Source: Acinetobacter oleivorans DR1
GTDB lineage: Bacteria; Pseudomonadota; Gammaproteobacteria; Pseudomonadales; Moraxellaceae
NCBI RefSeq assembly: GCF_000196795.1
Contig: NC_014259.1
Coordinates: 1,488,001 to 1,552,000 of the forward strand
Direction of reading: 5' to 3'
Length of the DNA stretch: 64,000 nt
Every line of letters starts with the position of its first letter. Positions within the stretch are counted from its first letter, which is position 1. Below are positions 1 through 8,467 of this stretch, piece after piece. The position numbers and the translations under genes are program-made. The notes under the pieces are model-generated. The model worked only from the letters and a program-made list of their open reading frames with translations. It ran no database searches and was not told the origin of the DNA.

Positions 1-1
1 T

Positions 2-847
2 GATTGGTTAAAGTGTTTTGTCACAGTCGTTGATACAGGCTCATTGTCGAATGCAGCACCTGAGTTATATCGCTCACAGTCTGCGGTTAGCATGCAACTG
101 AAAAAACTAGAAGAAGCGCTACATTGCCAACTTTTAATACGAACACATCGACAAATTGAATTAACGTCGCAAGGACAGCTACTCTTAGGTTATGCACGTC
201 GTATTTTAGATTTGCATGCTGAAGCTCAAATGGCATTTCATGGAGATGAATTAAAGGGCCGTATACGTCTTGGTGTACCTGATGACTATGCTGCTAAATA
301 TTTAACGCCTGTACTTAAACGCTTTGCACCACGTTACGGAGGGGTTGAAATTGAATTGATTTGTGAACAATCGACTTCTTTAATTCCGCGAGTAGAAAGT
401 GGTGATATAGATTTGGCATTAATTTCAAGAGATAACGCTCGTCAAGGAACACTGTTATTTCATGAACCAATGGTATGGGTTGGCTCTCCACAATTTGAAC
501 TCTGGCGAGAAGACCCGCTTCCAATTGCAGTTTACGAAAGTACCAGCCAAGCTAAGAAGAGTGCTATTCATTCTTTGGCATTACAAGGGCGCCGTTACCG
601 TGTGGTGTACAACAGTTCAAGTTTGGCTGGTCAAATTGCAGCAGTTGAAAGCGGTTTAGCAATCGCTGTGTTCACACAATGCAGTGCACCTGAGCATTTA
701 ACCATATTAGGTGCAGATCATGGACTTGGGCCATTAGAGCCAATGGAGGCTGCTGTTTATCGGAGTAGATCTTCTTTAGAGTCAAAAGCTGTAGACCACC
801 TATATGAATTACTCATTAAAACGCTCAGACACTCAGTTAATGTTTAA
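2..847 (+). CDS. LysR-family transcriptional regulator, 5' end outside window
   Basis: The reading frame is open from the first bases of the window, so the true start lies upstream and only the first few residues are missing. The visible N-terminus (CFVTVVDTGSLSNAAPELY, then SQSAVSMQLKKLEEAL) is the winged helix-turn-helix of LysR regulators, and the remainder has the length of a periplasmic-binding-protein-like effector domain. LysR proteins usually control a nearby, often divergent, gene, but that neighbour would be outside the window. Effector and targets cannot be told from sequence. The TTG at 44 is an internal codon, not the start. Confidence 0.93.
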   Translation, partial: DWLKCFVTVVDTGSLSNAAPELYRSQSAVSMQLKKLEEALHCQLLIRTHRQIELTSQGQLLLGYARRILDLHAEAQMAFHGDELKGRIRLGVPDDYAAKYLTPVLKRFAPRYGGVEIELICEQSTSLIPRVESGDIDLALISRDNARQGTLLFHEPMVWVGSPQFELWREDPLPIAVYESTSQAKKSAIHSLALQGRRYRVVYNSSSLAGQIAAVESGLAIAVFTQCSAPEHLTILGADHGLGPLEPMEAAVYRSRSSLESKAVDHLYELLIKTLRHSVNV

Positions 848-997
848 TGTTCAAATCTTAAGTTGATATTTAGATGAAACTAAAGCGCTTTACATTTTTG
901 CGTTAAATCTACAAAAAAGCCTAGAAACCTATGCTGATCGTAAAACTAATAAAAAGTATTTATTAACTCACTATCTAAATAATTCATGAGGTGAAAT

Positions 998-1129
998 ATG
1001 ACAAAAATTATGGCTACCTTAGGTTTAGCTGCCATTATTTCTTTAAGTGTGAGTGCTTGCCAAGGTGAAAACGATACAAAGCAGCAAGATAAAACGACTA
1101 CTCCTCATTCAATGGACAAAGATTCATAA
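998..1129 (+). CDS. small predicted lipoprotein, 43 aa
   Basis: A 43-codon frame begins with ATG behind a GAGG-type ribosome site. It encodes a charged start, a hydrophobic stretch (ATLGLAAIISLSVSAC) ending in a lipobox with Cys21, and a short polar tail rich in Gln, Lys, Asp and Thr. This is the layout of a small entericidin-like or other tiny lipoprotein, but I cannot assign a family. A strong hairpin with a T-run follows directly and supports a real transcript end here. It stands alone between the LysR gene and a hypothetical gene. The function is unknown. Confidence 0.72.
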   Translation: MTKIMATLGLAAIISLSVSACQGENDTKQQDKTTTPHSMDKDS

Positions 1130-1144
1130 TCCAAATGAATTTTG

Positions 1145-1169
1145 AAACCCATCGTAAGATGGGTTTTTT
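1145..1169 (+). terminator. intrinsic terminator after the small lipoprotein
   Basis: A 9-bp perfect stem (AAACCCATC / GATGGGTTT) with the loop GTAA runs into six T's, 16 bases after the stop codon. Confidence 0.85.
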
Positions 1170-1397
1170 ATATCTTTTTATTTTAATCTTAAAGTGTGAA
1201 TTGTAACTCGAAATATTTATTTTTAATGGCACTGTTCAAAATATGTTGACTAATATACTTGGTTTTAAATATATTTAATTGAACAGGAATCACTTTAAAT
1301 ATAACTCTATATTTAAAGTGAATTGGTTACACCATCAGATCAGAAATTTAACCTTTAAATTTGATTATAAAAATATTAATTAATCAAGGAGGTAGGT

Positions 1398-1685
1398 ATG
1401 GACGCTAAATTTCATTCTGAAAATGAATATGGTTTTATTCTAGATATTTTGAACACTTATATGGTGATAAAGAAGACATTAAAAGATGATCATTATCCTT
1501 ATGATTCATTTGGTTATCTTCTTGCTCTTTATCAACCGCTCAAAGTTTATATCCCTCAGCTTCCTCATCCAAAAATTTATATTGAGATTGGCGGAATTTC
1601 ATATGACAGAATGATTGTTGGGCAAACAGAGGATGAGACAGAAGCCATAAATATTTTATTTAATTTAGGCCAACTTGTTGCTTAA
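1398..1685 (+). CDS. hypothetical protein, 95 aa
   Basis: I do not recognise a family. The protein is 95 residues, soluble, acidic and aromatic-rich, with no signal peptide or membrane segment. The start is well supported by an AAGGAGG ribosome site at 1386-1392, five bases before the ATG, which suggests efficient translation. It is a single gene with long non-coding stretches on both sides, and a perfect 15-bp inverted repeat lies 29 bases after the stop. The coding potential looks real because of the strong ribosome site and ordinary codon use. Its role is open. Confidence 0.7.
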   Translation: MDAKFHSENEYGFILDILNTYMVIKKTLKDDHYPYDSFGYLLALYQPLKVYIPQLPHPKIYIEIGGISYDRMIVGQTEDETEAINILFNLGQLVA

Positions 1686-1714
1686 CAATTAAGTGATATT
1701 TTAATGCTGAGTTT

Positions 1715-1749
1715 AATTTACTTAAGAAACACGCTTTCTTAAGTAAATT
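1715..1749. terminator. perfect 15-bp inverted repeat, probable transcript end
   Basis: The arms 1715-1729 and 1735-1749 are exact reverse complements around the loop CACGC, just after the 95-aa gene. There is no clear T-run, so termination is inferred from position and stem length. Confidence 0.5.
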
Positions 1750-1935
1750 CATGACAAAACTAAAGGCTATAAAATTGTTTTTTGGAAAAGAGAACCTAAA
1801 GAAATTCTTTGATGTTTCTACATGACATGATTAAAGAAACTCTCTTATAAGATACAAAAAACCACAAAAGCTAAATCTATAACTTTAAAAGAATTTGTTT
1901 ATATAACTAAGAACATTAAAAATTAGGTCATGGTA

Positions 1936-2298
1936 ATGAAAAAAATATTCTTAACAACTTTCACTGGGTTGGCTTTATTGGGTAGTAATGCAGTATTGGC
2001 TAAACCCGATGCTACATTAATAAAAGAAGCGACAAAAAATGTAGTCACAGTATCTAAAGCAAAAACTTTGGCTGATGAATCTGGAGTAACTTTGACGGGT
2101 ACGATCGTAAAGCATATTGCTGGTGATCATTTTGAGTTTAAAGATGCTACGGGTTCGATTGTAATTGATATTGATGATGACTTGTGGAAGCCTCTACAAC
2201 TAAAAGCTGGCGATAAAGTGCGTGTTGTAGGAGAGGTGGATACACATCGAGTTAAGCCTACCGATATTGAAATTTTTAAGATTGAGCGTATTAAATAA
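1936..2298 (+). CDS. YgiW/YdeI-family (BOF-fold) periplasmic stress protein
   Basis: The protein has a signal peptide (MKKIFLTTFTGLALLGSNAVLA) followed by about 95 residues with the features of the YgiW/YdeI family: TLTGTIVKHIAGDHFEFKD, then GSIVIDIDDDLW, then AGDKVRVVGEVD. That is an OB-like (BOF) fold. In enterobacteria such proteins are periplasmic and linked to oxidative, acid or antimicrobial-peptide stress. I place the start at the second ATG (1936), in front of MKK, because it gives a standard signal peptide. The ATG at 1930 would add two residues. The gene is monocistronic and ends in a bidirectional terminator shared with the convergent acetyltransferase. Confidence 0.85.
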   Translation: MKKIFLTTFTGLALLGSNAVLAKPDATLIKEATKNVVTVSKAKTLADESGVTLTGTIVKHIAGDHFEFKDATGSIVIDIDDDLWKPLQLKAGDKVRVVGEVDTHRVKPTDIEIFKIERIK

Positions 2299-2332
2299 AA
2301 CTAGATTATTTATATTGTTCAAAGCAAACAAA

Positions 2333-2364
2333 AAAGAAAACTCCTATTTTTAGGAGTTTTCTTT
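2333..2364. terminator. bidirectional terminator between convergent genes
   Basis: A 14-bp stem (AAGAAAACTCCTA arm to TAGGAGTTTTCTT arm) is flanked by an A-run on the left and a T-run on the right. It can serve the BOF-fold gene on plus and the acetyltransferase on minus. Confidence 0.85.
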
Positions 2365-2383
2365 TGAAAGATAATAATTTTTA

Positions 2384-2890
2384 TTATTGCGTTGCATTAA
2401 ATGCCTCATGATAACTTACATAGCCTTTAGCAAAATGACCTGAGAAGCTTAAGGCTTGGAAATACTCACTCGGTACATCAGGTAAAATTAGCTTAGGATT
2501 GTTTTTAAAACCAAAGCGGCTGTAATAGTTGGGATCATCTAATAAAACGCATCCTTTTGCACCTAAGTTTTTTAATTTTTCTAGTGATTTATTCATCAAA
2601 AGGGAACCAATACCCAGCCCTTGTTTATCTGGATGAACTGAAATAGGGCCTAAACCATACCAACCTATTTCCCCTGAACTGATTTGAACTGGTGAAATAG
2701 CAACATGTCCAATAATAGAACCATCTTCAACTGCCACTAGAGAAATAGTCAGTTGTCCGTAGTTTCTTAAACTATTCACAATAAAATGTTCAGTATGACT
2801 CGTGTGCTCGGCATTTTGAAAAGCTACTTTAGTTAGGTTTTCGATGGCTTCTATATCTTCAACTTGTTCATCACGAATAATAATATTCAT
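2384..2890 (-). CDS. GNAT-family N-acetyltransferase
   Basis: This 168-residue protein has the layout of the YhbS-like (COG3153) GNAT group. An N-terminal region carries IIRDEQVEDIEAIENL. It is followed by the strand GHVAISPVQI, the motif WYGLGPISVHPDKQGLGIGS with the acetyl-CoA pyrophosphate-binding Q-x-x-G-x-G/A pattern, and a C-terminal part with YYSRFGF, typical of this subgroup. It would transfer an acetyl group from acetyl-CoA to an amine in the cytoplasm. The substrate cannot be predicted. The gene is monocistronic and convergent with the BOF-fold gene. Confidence 0.88.
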   Translation of the reverse strand: MNIIIRDEQVEDIEAIENLTKVAFQNAEHTSHTEHFIVNSLRNYGQLTISLVAVEDGSIIGHVAISPVQISSGEIGWYGLGPISVHPDKQGLGIGSLLMNKSLEKLKNLGAKGCVLLDDPNYYSRFGFKNNPKLILPDVPSEYFQALSFSGHFAKGYVSYHEAFNATQ

Positions 2891-3271
2891 TAAAAATTCT
2901 TCCAGATTTATTGATTAGCTATACGATATAACTTTTTAGATAAGCTCCCTTCGTTGGTTTTTATTGAAATGTCTATGAACGAAAAATAAATGTCTAGTTA
3001 GATTCTAATTTAAATAGCTCAAGCATAACAGCTAGTCAAATAAGATTAATTCCATGTGGTTATTTTACCATTCGTTAAATTGTTTTTAATTTTTATTATG
3101 TCATTCGTCAGAAAAATTGGATAACTATTTCATGTAATTAATGAGATAAATTGATGGATTTATCTAAATCAATTTCGGTTAAAAATTATACCGATTGATA
3201 AAAAAGGCAACTTGGCTATATTCCATATCTATATTGCAAAATCAGCAATATATTTCTAGGATGGAATAAAA
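2891..3271. other. non-coding stretch upstream of the OmpW-type gene
   Basis: This is AT-rich intergenic DNA between the divergent acetyltransferase and the OmpW-type porin gene. It must hold both promoters. I see no convincing small gene, hairpin or repeat. An AGGA ribosome site sits about 10 bases before the porin ATG. Confidence 0.5.
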
Positions 3272-4384
3272 ATGAAAAAAAGAGTAATAAAAATAGCAAT
3301 ATTGAGTTCATTATCTGTAATCACAAGCATGAGTTATGCGCAGGAATTTAAAAGATTCTCTGTCTCTGCTGGTTGGCTACATGTAATACCACAGGGTAAA
3401 GCTAATCCATTTAATATTAATACCGCTGTTAAAAATGGAACAGAAGCTAAAGTCGGCACTATTTCAACAACCAGTTTTTTAAATTCTATTGATCCCAATG
3501 CCACTATGACTGATATGGGGGGGGAGGTTTGGAATTTAAAAGAAACCCTTACAGAGTTTCTAGCCCAACCCGAAATCCAAGATCAACTTACCGATGGTAA
3601 GGGTAATATTCTAGCTGAAGTTGCTGGTACAGCACGAATTGAGGGATTGGAAAATTGGCAACAGCAAGATGCGGGACTAGAAGTCGATGATGTAGACACA
3701 TTAGGTTTAACATTTAACTATTATCTGAATGACAATGTGTCTTTACAATTTATTGGCGGAATTCCGCCTAAAGTTGATGTTAAAGGAAAAGGAGAGATCC
3801 TAGCGCCATTAAGTGGAGTCGCAATGTCTCCTAATGACTTAGTGAAATACCTTTTCCCTGATGGCTTTACTTTAGGTCAGGCGATTCCGATTACTAACTT
3901 AGGCAATAAATCTAAAGCTGCATCTATTCGCGCATGGACGCCAACCATAGAAGCACAATATCAGTTTGGTAAAAGTGGGATAAATAAGTTTAGACCCTAT
4001 GTTGGAGTGGGTTTAATGTATGCTCATTTTAATGATATTAAACTCAATGATGGAATTCGTTCTGATTTAGTGTCCGCAGGCCATATGATCCAAAATGTGT
4101 TAGATGGCAAAGCTGGAGCGGCTTTAGACCGAAAAGAATCGAGTGGAAAAATGGTCGTTGATGTCAATGCAGATGATGCTATAGCGCCTATTTTTACTGC
4201 TGGTTTTACCTATGATTTTAATGATTCATGGTATACGGTAGCTTCTGTGTCCTATGCAAAGTTAAGTAATAATGCCCAAATTGATGTCGTCAATCAAAAT
4301 ACGGGAACTCGCTTAATACATGCCACAACAAAAGTTGATATTGATCCACTGATTACCTATTTAGGGGTAGGTTATCGATTCTAA
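3272..4384 (+). CDS. OmpW/AlkL-family outer membrane protein, enlarged
   Basis: A signal peptide ends at SMSYA/QEF, followed by alternating aromatic/polar strands and a final Phe (YLGVGYRF), as in outer membrane beta-barrels. The markers are GLTFNYYLNDNVSLQFIGGIPP, YVGVGLMYAHFNDIKL and AGFTYDFNDSWYTVASVSYAKL, which are OmpW-family strands. The family forms 8-stranded barrels with a hydrophobic channel for small apolar molecules. At 370 residues it is much longer than the usual ~210. The extra sequence sits in loop regions at about residues 45-130 and 265-305. The true ligand is unknown. It stands alone with its own terminator. Confidence 0.85.
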   Translation: MKKRVIKIAILSSLSVITSMSYAQEFKRFSVSAGWLHVIPQGKANPFNINTAVKNGTEAKVGTISTTSFLNSIDPNATMTDMGGEVWNLKETLTEFLAQPEIQDQLTDGKGNILAEVAGTARIEGLENWQQQDAGLEVDDVDTLGLTFNYYLNDNVSLQFIGGIPPKVDVKGKGEILAPLSGVAMSPNDLVKYLFPDGFTLGQAIPITNLGNKSKAASIRAWTPTIEAQYQFGKSGINKFRPYVGVGLMYAHFNDIKLNDGIRSDLVSAGHMIQNVLDGKAGAALDRKESSGKMVVDVNADDAIAPIFTAGFTYDFNDSWYTVASVSYAKLSNNAQIDVVNQNTGTRLIHATTKVDIDPLITYLGVGYRF

Positions 4385-4398
4385 TATTTTTTAAAAAG

Positions 4399-4440
4399 GG
4401 TATCTCGGAGTTAATCATATTTAAACTTTGAGATACCTTA
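4399..4440 (+). terminator. terminator after the OmpW-type gene
   Basis: A GGTATCTC / GAGATACC stem is extended by further pairs, including two G-T wobbles, around a 12-base loop. It lies 15 bases after the stop and is followed by TTATTTGTT. Confidence 0.7.
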
Positions 4441-4554
4441 TTTGTTACTAATTATAAAAAACAACTATTACTTGTTAAACTCATACATAAAGTAAAATTT
4501 TATAAAAAATATTTTTAATATAATAATTTAAAAATATTTTTTGAGGATGGAAAA

Positions 4555-4983
4555 TTGAAAAAAATCATTAAAACTTTATTATTATCTACTCTAATTTCAA
4601 CTGCATCATTCACAGCTTTAGCTAAAAATGTTGAGCAAAAAGTTAATTTTTTACAAGGTTCTACTCATACCACATTAACTGGGAAATTTCAGGGTTATGA
4701 TGATGTGAGATATAGACTTTATGCAAAGAATGGACAAATATTGAAATTCAATATTAATAGTCTTGGTAATTTAGCCTATGTTAATATTTTTGCCCCAGGT
4801 AAAAAGCCAGGTAAGGATAAGGCATTATTAATTGGTTCAACTATAGGATCTAAAGGAGAACTTACTTTACCAGTTGATGGTGATTATATTTTTCAGGTTT
4901 ACCAAATGCGAAATAGTGCTCGTAAAAATAAAACTGTGAAATATAGTTTAGATATTGAAATATTAAATAAAGTAAAAAAATAA
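4555..4983 (+). CDS. pliG: PliG-like inhibitor of g-type lysozyme (periplasmic)
   Basis: A signal peptide (MKKIIKTLLLSTLISTASFTALA) is followed by a mature domain of about 119 residues. The features that recall E. coli PliG (YcgK) are GKFQGYDDVRYRLYAKNGQ, the loop before LPVDGDYIFQVYQ, and MRNSARKNKTVKYSLDIEI, where the RN-ARKNKT-KY segment is especially close as I remember it. PliG binds and blocks goose-type lysozymes in the periplasm. The gene starts with TTG, because the nearby ATG at 4547 meets a stop after three codons. A GAGG site lies eight bases before the TTG. It is monocistronic and convergent with the ABC-F gene. Confidence 0.75.
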   Translation: MKKIIKTLLLSTLISTASFTALAKNVEQKVNFLQGSTHTTLTGKFQGYDDVRYRLYAKNGQILKFNINSLGNLAYVNIFAPGKKPGKDKALLIGSTIGSKGELTLPVDGDYIFQVYQMRNSARKNKTVKYSLDIEILNKVKK

Positions 4984-4993
4984 TGGTTGCTAG

Positions 4994-5027
4994 AATTTAC
5001 TAGCTCTCAAAAGAGAACTAGTAAATT
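4994..5027. terminator. inverted repeat between convergent genes
   Basis: Arms AATTTACTAG-c-TCTC and GAGA-a-CTAGTAAATT form a 14-bp stem with one mismatch and an AAAA loop. There is no long T-run on either side, so its strength is uncertain. Confidence 0.55.
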
Positions 5028-5048
5028 TGAAAAAGATATCAATAAAGA

Positions 5049-6635
5049 TTAATCGGCTAAAGAAAAAGACTCATGAATAGCACAACTTTCAACAAAAGTT
5101 TGATCATGTGAAATGAGCAATACAGCGCCTTCATAACTTTGAATAGCGGTAGCTAATAGTTCTCTAGATTCAATATCTAAATGATTTTCTGGTTCATCTA
5201 ATAACAAGAGTTCAGGGGTAGGATGTATTTGGCTAAGCGCCAATAAGGCTACTTTGAGTCTTTCGCCACCACTGAGCTGAGATAAAAGTTGTGTACCTTT
5301 ATCACCTCGAATTCGAAGTTGACCTAATAGATTTCGCCATTCTAGTTCTGAAAGCTCACTATTCATGTGGGTTAGATTTTCAATCACCGTCATTTCATCA
5401 CATAAAAAGCTAAAGTTTTGGTCCAGATAAAAGCACTCTACAAATAAGTGAATGCTGTCAAATGGCTGTTTGTTTTGAGCTTGAATTGCTTTAAGGAGTG
5501 TCGATTTACCAATACCATTTTGACCCGTTATGTGAATTTTTTCGGCTGCCTGTACAGCTAAATCTATGGGTTTTTGCGTTCCATATTTCAGTTTAAGTTT
5601 TTTAATGCGAAGGATTTCTCCAGATTTCTTATGAAAAGTAGGGAAGACAAACTGTTGTGGCTTGACGGTTTCAAGACGCTTTTTTTTGTCTGTTAAATCA
5701 TTTTGACTGTTCGAAATTTGTCGTTGGTGCTGAGACTGTATGGCAGCAATACTTTGGCCTGCTTGTTCCTTCTTAAAATCGAGCAAAATTTTGGCTTGAG
5801 AATTTGATTCGCGTAATTTATTTCCAGCACGTTCACGTTTGTGAGCTTTCATTAATACTTCATGCTGCTTTTGCTTCATGTGTTTAACGTCGCGTTGGCC
5901 TTGTTGAACAGATTGCTCTAAAGCTGCAACATGAGTTTGGTACTGGTCATAAAATTTTTCATAGTTTCCAGTTGTGTGATGTAAACCATGTTCATTCAAA
6001 TGATAAATATGATCTACTTCATTCAGCAAACTACGATCATGACTAATAATAAGCGCACCTGCTGGGTGTTTCCTCAAATGATCAATTAACCATTTTCTAG
6101 ATTCCTGATCTAGATGATTACTAGGTTCATCAAGTAGCAAGTAATGATCTGATTTTAGAAATAAACAGCTTAATGCCAATTTAGTTTTTTGACCTTCGCT
6201 TAGATTTTTCACTGGAAAGTCTAAATCTGTTGGTAAACCCGCAGACTCCAATAAATTATTCCATAAGATGGGGAGGTCCCATTTACCTTCTAACAAATCA
6301 TAATCATCGAAGTTGGCTACACCTTGCTCAACTCTTTTAAAAGCGTGATAAACATCTAAGATATCTAATGCTTCGGCAATGGTCTGTGCTGCTAAACGAT
6401 GCAACTGAGGTAAATACGCATGCTTTACATGCCAAGATATTTGCCCAGACGTCAGAATTGAATCTGATTTAAGTGTCTGATTTAACATTTGCATAAGCAA
6501 AGATTTACCTTGACCATTACGGCCAATTAAAGCAGATACTTGATGCGATTCAAGGCTAAAATTTAGTTGTTGAAACATGTCCTTAGATGGAAATTCTAAA
6601 GAGAGTTGTGATATTACACATGCCTGCTGAGTCAT
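5049..6635 (-). CDS. ABC-F family ATPase (tandem ATP-binding domains)
   Basis: Two ABC domains on one chain without membrane segments define ABC-F. Domain 1 has Walker A GRNGQGKS, signature LSEGQKTKLAL and Walker B YLLLDEPSNHLD. Domain 2 has GQNGIGKST, LSGGERLKVALL and LLLLDEPENHLD. Between them lies a charged helical linker (about residues 230-335), the region that reaches into the ribosome in this family. ABC-F proteins act on ribosomes, either as translation factors or as antibiotic-protection proteins. Which applies here cannot be decided. The start is the ATG at 6635, preceded by GAGG within ATGAGGTTTTTT. A start at 6647 would have no ribosome site. Confidence 0.9.
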   Translation of the reverse strand: MTQQACVISQLSLEFPSKDMFQQLNFSLESHQVSALIGRNGQGKSLLMQMLNQTLKSDSILTSGQISWHVKHAYLPQLHRLAAQTIAEALDILDVYHAFKRVEQGVANFDDYDLLEGKWDLPILWNNLLESAGLPTDLDFPVKNLSEGQKTKLALSCLFLKSDHYLLLDEPSNHLDQESRKWLIDHLRKHPAGALIISHDRSLLNEVDHIYHLNEHGLHHTTGNYEKFYDQYQTHVAALEQSVQQGQRDVKHMKQKQHEVLMKAHKRERAGNKLRESNSQAKILLDFKKEQAGQSIAAIQSQHQRQISNSQNDLTDKKKRLETVKPQQFVFPTFHKKSGEILRIKKLKLKYGTQKPIDLAVQAAEKIHITGQNGIGKSTLLKAIQAQNKQPFDSIHLFVECFYLDQNFSFLCDEMTVIENLTHMNSELSELEWRNLLGQLRIRGDKGTQLLSQLSGGERLKVALLALSQIHPTPELLLLDEPENHLDIESRELLATAIQSYEGAVLLISHDQTFVESCAIHESFSLAD

Positions 6636-6852
6636 AAAAAACCTCATAAATACAGGATGTACAAAATAGGAAAAGTAGTTTTAAGCAGAGACGTTAAATC
6701 ACAAAAAAATAGTCTATTTTGCACATCAAAAAAAAGAAAAATTGATGAGAAAAAAGACTTACTTCATTGGCGTGACTCACGAAATTGGAAGAATAAGAAA
6801 CTATTCTAGCTGGGTTTTTGATTAGTGTAAAATTTATGCAATTTATTTTATT

Positions 6853-6882
6853 AAAAAACCCAATCGTTGGATTGGGTTTTTT
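6853..6882. terminator. terminator downstream of uspA-type gene
   Basis: A 13-bp perfect stem (AAAAAACCCAATC / GATTGGGTTTTTT, loop GTTG) has T-runs in both directions. It lies 13 bases after the minus-strand uspA stop. Confidence 0.9.
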
Positions 6883-6895
6883 GCATCTAAAAAGT

Positions 6896-7339
6896 TTATT
6901 CTTTTACAACCAATACCTGAATTTTGGTACTGTTTAAAACATCTTGAGCAAAGCTACCCAAAATAAGTTTTTGGAAGCCTTTGCGACCATGAGAGCCAAT
7001 CACAATCAAGTCGGAACCTAAGCCTTCTACAGCTTTCAAAATACCGTCTGAAGAGATTTCACCTTGGATGATTTGAGTTTCGGCATCAATACCTTCTTCA
7101 GCACATAAAGCTTTTACTGTTGCGAGTGTTTTTTCTGCATTTGCTCGTGCTTCAACAAAATAATCTTTTACAACAGGTGAGATGTAATAAAAATCTACAC
7201 CGCTAAAAGGATCTACCGCAACTAAGCTAATAGCGGTCAATTTGCTCCCAAAAGCTTTTGCAATATGAGCTGCTTGTCTTGCTGCCGCTAACGAAATTTC
7301 CGAACCATCGACTGGTACAATAATATGTTGGTAATTCAT
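6896..7339 (-). CDS. universal stress protein, UspA family
   Basis: A single Usp domain of 147 residues begins YQHIIVPVDGSEIS and carries the nucleotide-binding signature G-S-H-G-R-K-G-(7)-G-S (GSHGRKGFQKLILGS), as in ATP-binding Usp proteins. It ends in the usual hydrophobic strand (IQVLVVKE). Such proteins are cytoplasmic, form dimers and are made under starvation or oxidative stress. In Acinetobacter a UspA has been tied to peroxide and acid survival, but I cannot say whether this is that copy. The gene is monocistronic with its own terminator. Confidence 0.93.
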   Translation of the reverse strand: MNYQHIIVPVDGSEISLAAARQAAHIAKAFGSKLTAISLVAVDPFSGVDFYYISPVVKDYFVEARANAEKTLATVKALCAEEGIDAETQIIQGEISSDGILKAVEGLGSDLIVIGSHGRKGFQKLILGSFAQDVLNSTKIQVLVVKE

Positions 7340-7629
7340 AATGTTATTCCTCTTATTTACAGTTGTTATATGTATGAAGCATTTATTAATTAAAGATTAA
7401 CATATTTCATTCAAGGTAAACATCTATTCGGCCATAGGAAAGAAAAATTAAATAAATTTATTTTAAATCATGGGTTTGTGTTTATTTTTCTATTGGTTGA
7501 GATGGCGTTTAGGTGGTATTGCTAAGTAATCGATAATATTTACATGAAAATTACAAAAAATTACTGTTCATATTTCTGTCATATAGAAAACGTATAACAA
7601 AATAGTGAATTAAGGGGAGAGTGAGGAAG

Positions 7630-7857
7630 ATGGCTGATTTAACAGCAAAGAAAGTTAATAAACTTATTGAAGAGTTCCGTCAAACAGGTAAAGAACCCGA
7701 AAAGTTAGTTATTGGCTATAAAACTTATGCCAGACTGATGACCGAAGATAAATTTGCAGAAAAAGTTGTCCCTTCACTTGAAGACTCAAAAGAACGCTTA
7801 TATAAAAATCTAAAAATTAAGCTCGTCACTGAAAAACATTATTTTGAAATTAAATAA
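7630..7857 (+). CDS. hypothetical protein, 75 aa
   Basis: I do not recognise a family. The protein is small, soluble and Lys/Glu-rich (net basic). It has an N-terminal amphipathic helix (ADLTAKKVNKLIEEFRQTGK) and a repeated I/L-K pattern at the C-terminus. The start is placed at the ATG at 7630, with GAGG/GGGGAG just upstream, rather than the GTG at 7621 that abuts the ribosome site. It is a single gene with about 290 bases of non-coding DNA before it. A role in binding nucleic acid or a partner protein is possible from its charge but is not shown. Confidence 0.65.
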   Translation: MADLTAKKVNKLIEEFRQTGKEPEKLVIGYKTYARLMTEDKFAEKVVPSLEDSKERLYKNLKIKLVTEKHYFEIK

Positions 7858-8032
7858 AAATTATGTGAACTACATCACTTGTTATTAAAGCAAAGTTACA
7901 CTAAATATGTTTAATAACATGATTATTGTATGATGATACAAATTAATGGTGTAGCCAACATTTGAAAACAGCAATCGTTTATAAACTCGATAGAATAAAT
8001 TGCTTTTATTTTAAGTAGTGGAATAAATTGAA

Positions 8033-8206
8033 ATGCCGACATTCAGTGTAATTATATTTTATGTTTTAGCTATATTAGGCAGTGTAGCTATTGTTTATGG
8101 ATTAATCACTTTAAGTGTTTTTTTAATTGTTATTGGATTAGCTCTATTATTTGCAGCATTATTATTAAAAAAAGAGTTTAAATTAGATATTTTATTTTGG
8201 AAATAA
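8033..8206 (+). CDS. small two-helix membrane protein, 57 aa
   Basis: A 57-codon frame encodes almost nothing but two hydrophobic segments: VIIFYVLAILGSVAIVYG and a second one, LSVFLIVIGLALLFAALLL. They are separated by a short turn and followed by a charged end (KKEFKLDILFWK). The positive residues after helix 2 place the C-terminus in the cytoplasm. The ribosome site is weak (GTGGAAT-type at 8018-8024). Codon use fits the neighbours. No known family is recognised. Small proteins of this shape often modulate larger membrane complexes, but nothing here shows a partner. Confidence 0.55.
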   Translation: MPTFSVIIFYVLAILGSVAIVYGLITLSVFLIVIGLALLFAALLLKKEFKLDILFWK

Positions 8207-8467
8207 ATATAATATGAGTTTGTATTTTAAATTCCTATAAAATTGTTCCAATAGAACTGAAATGAAAAAATTCAGTTCTAAAAATATAAGTTTTATGATG
8301 AATATTGATGCAATAACGTTTTTTTGATCAGAATTATTACAATAAAATATAAAAGTAGAATATTTTAAATTTATTTAAGTATTTAAAAATAAAAAAGTTT
8401 CATTTAGGATGAAAGTAAAATTGTAAAAGCGTTTTTAGCTATGAAACAATAACAAAGCGAGGTGAGC

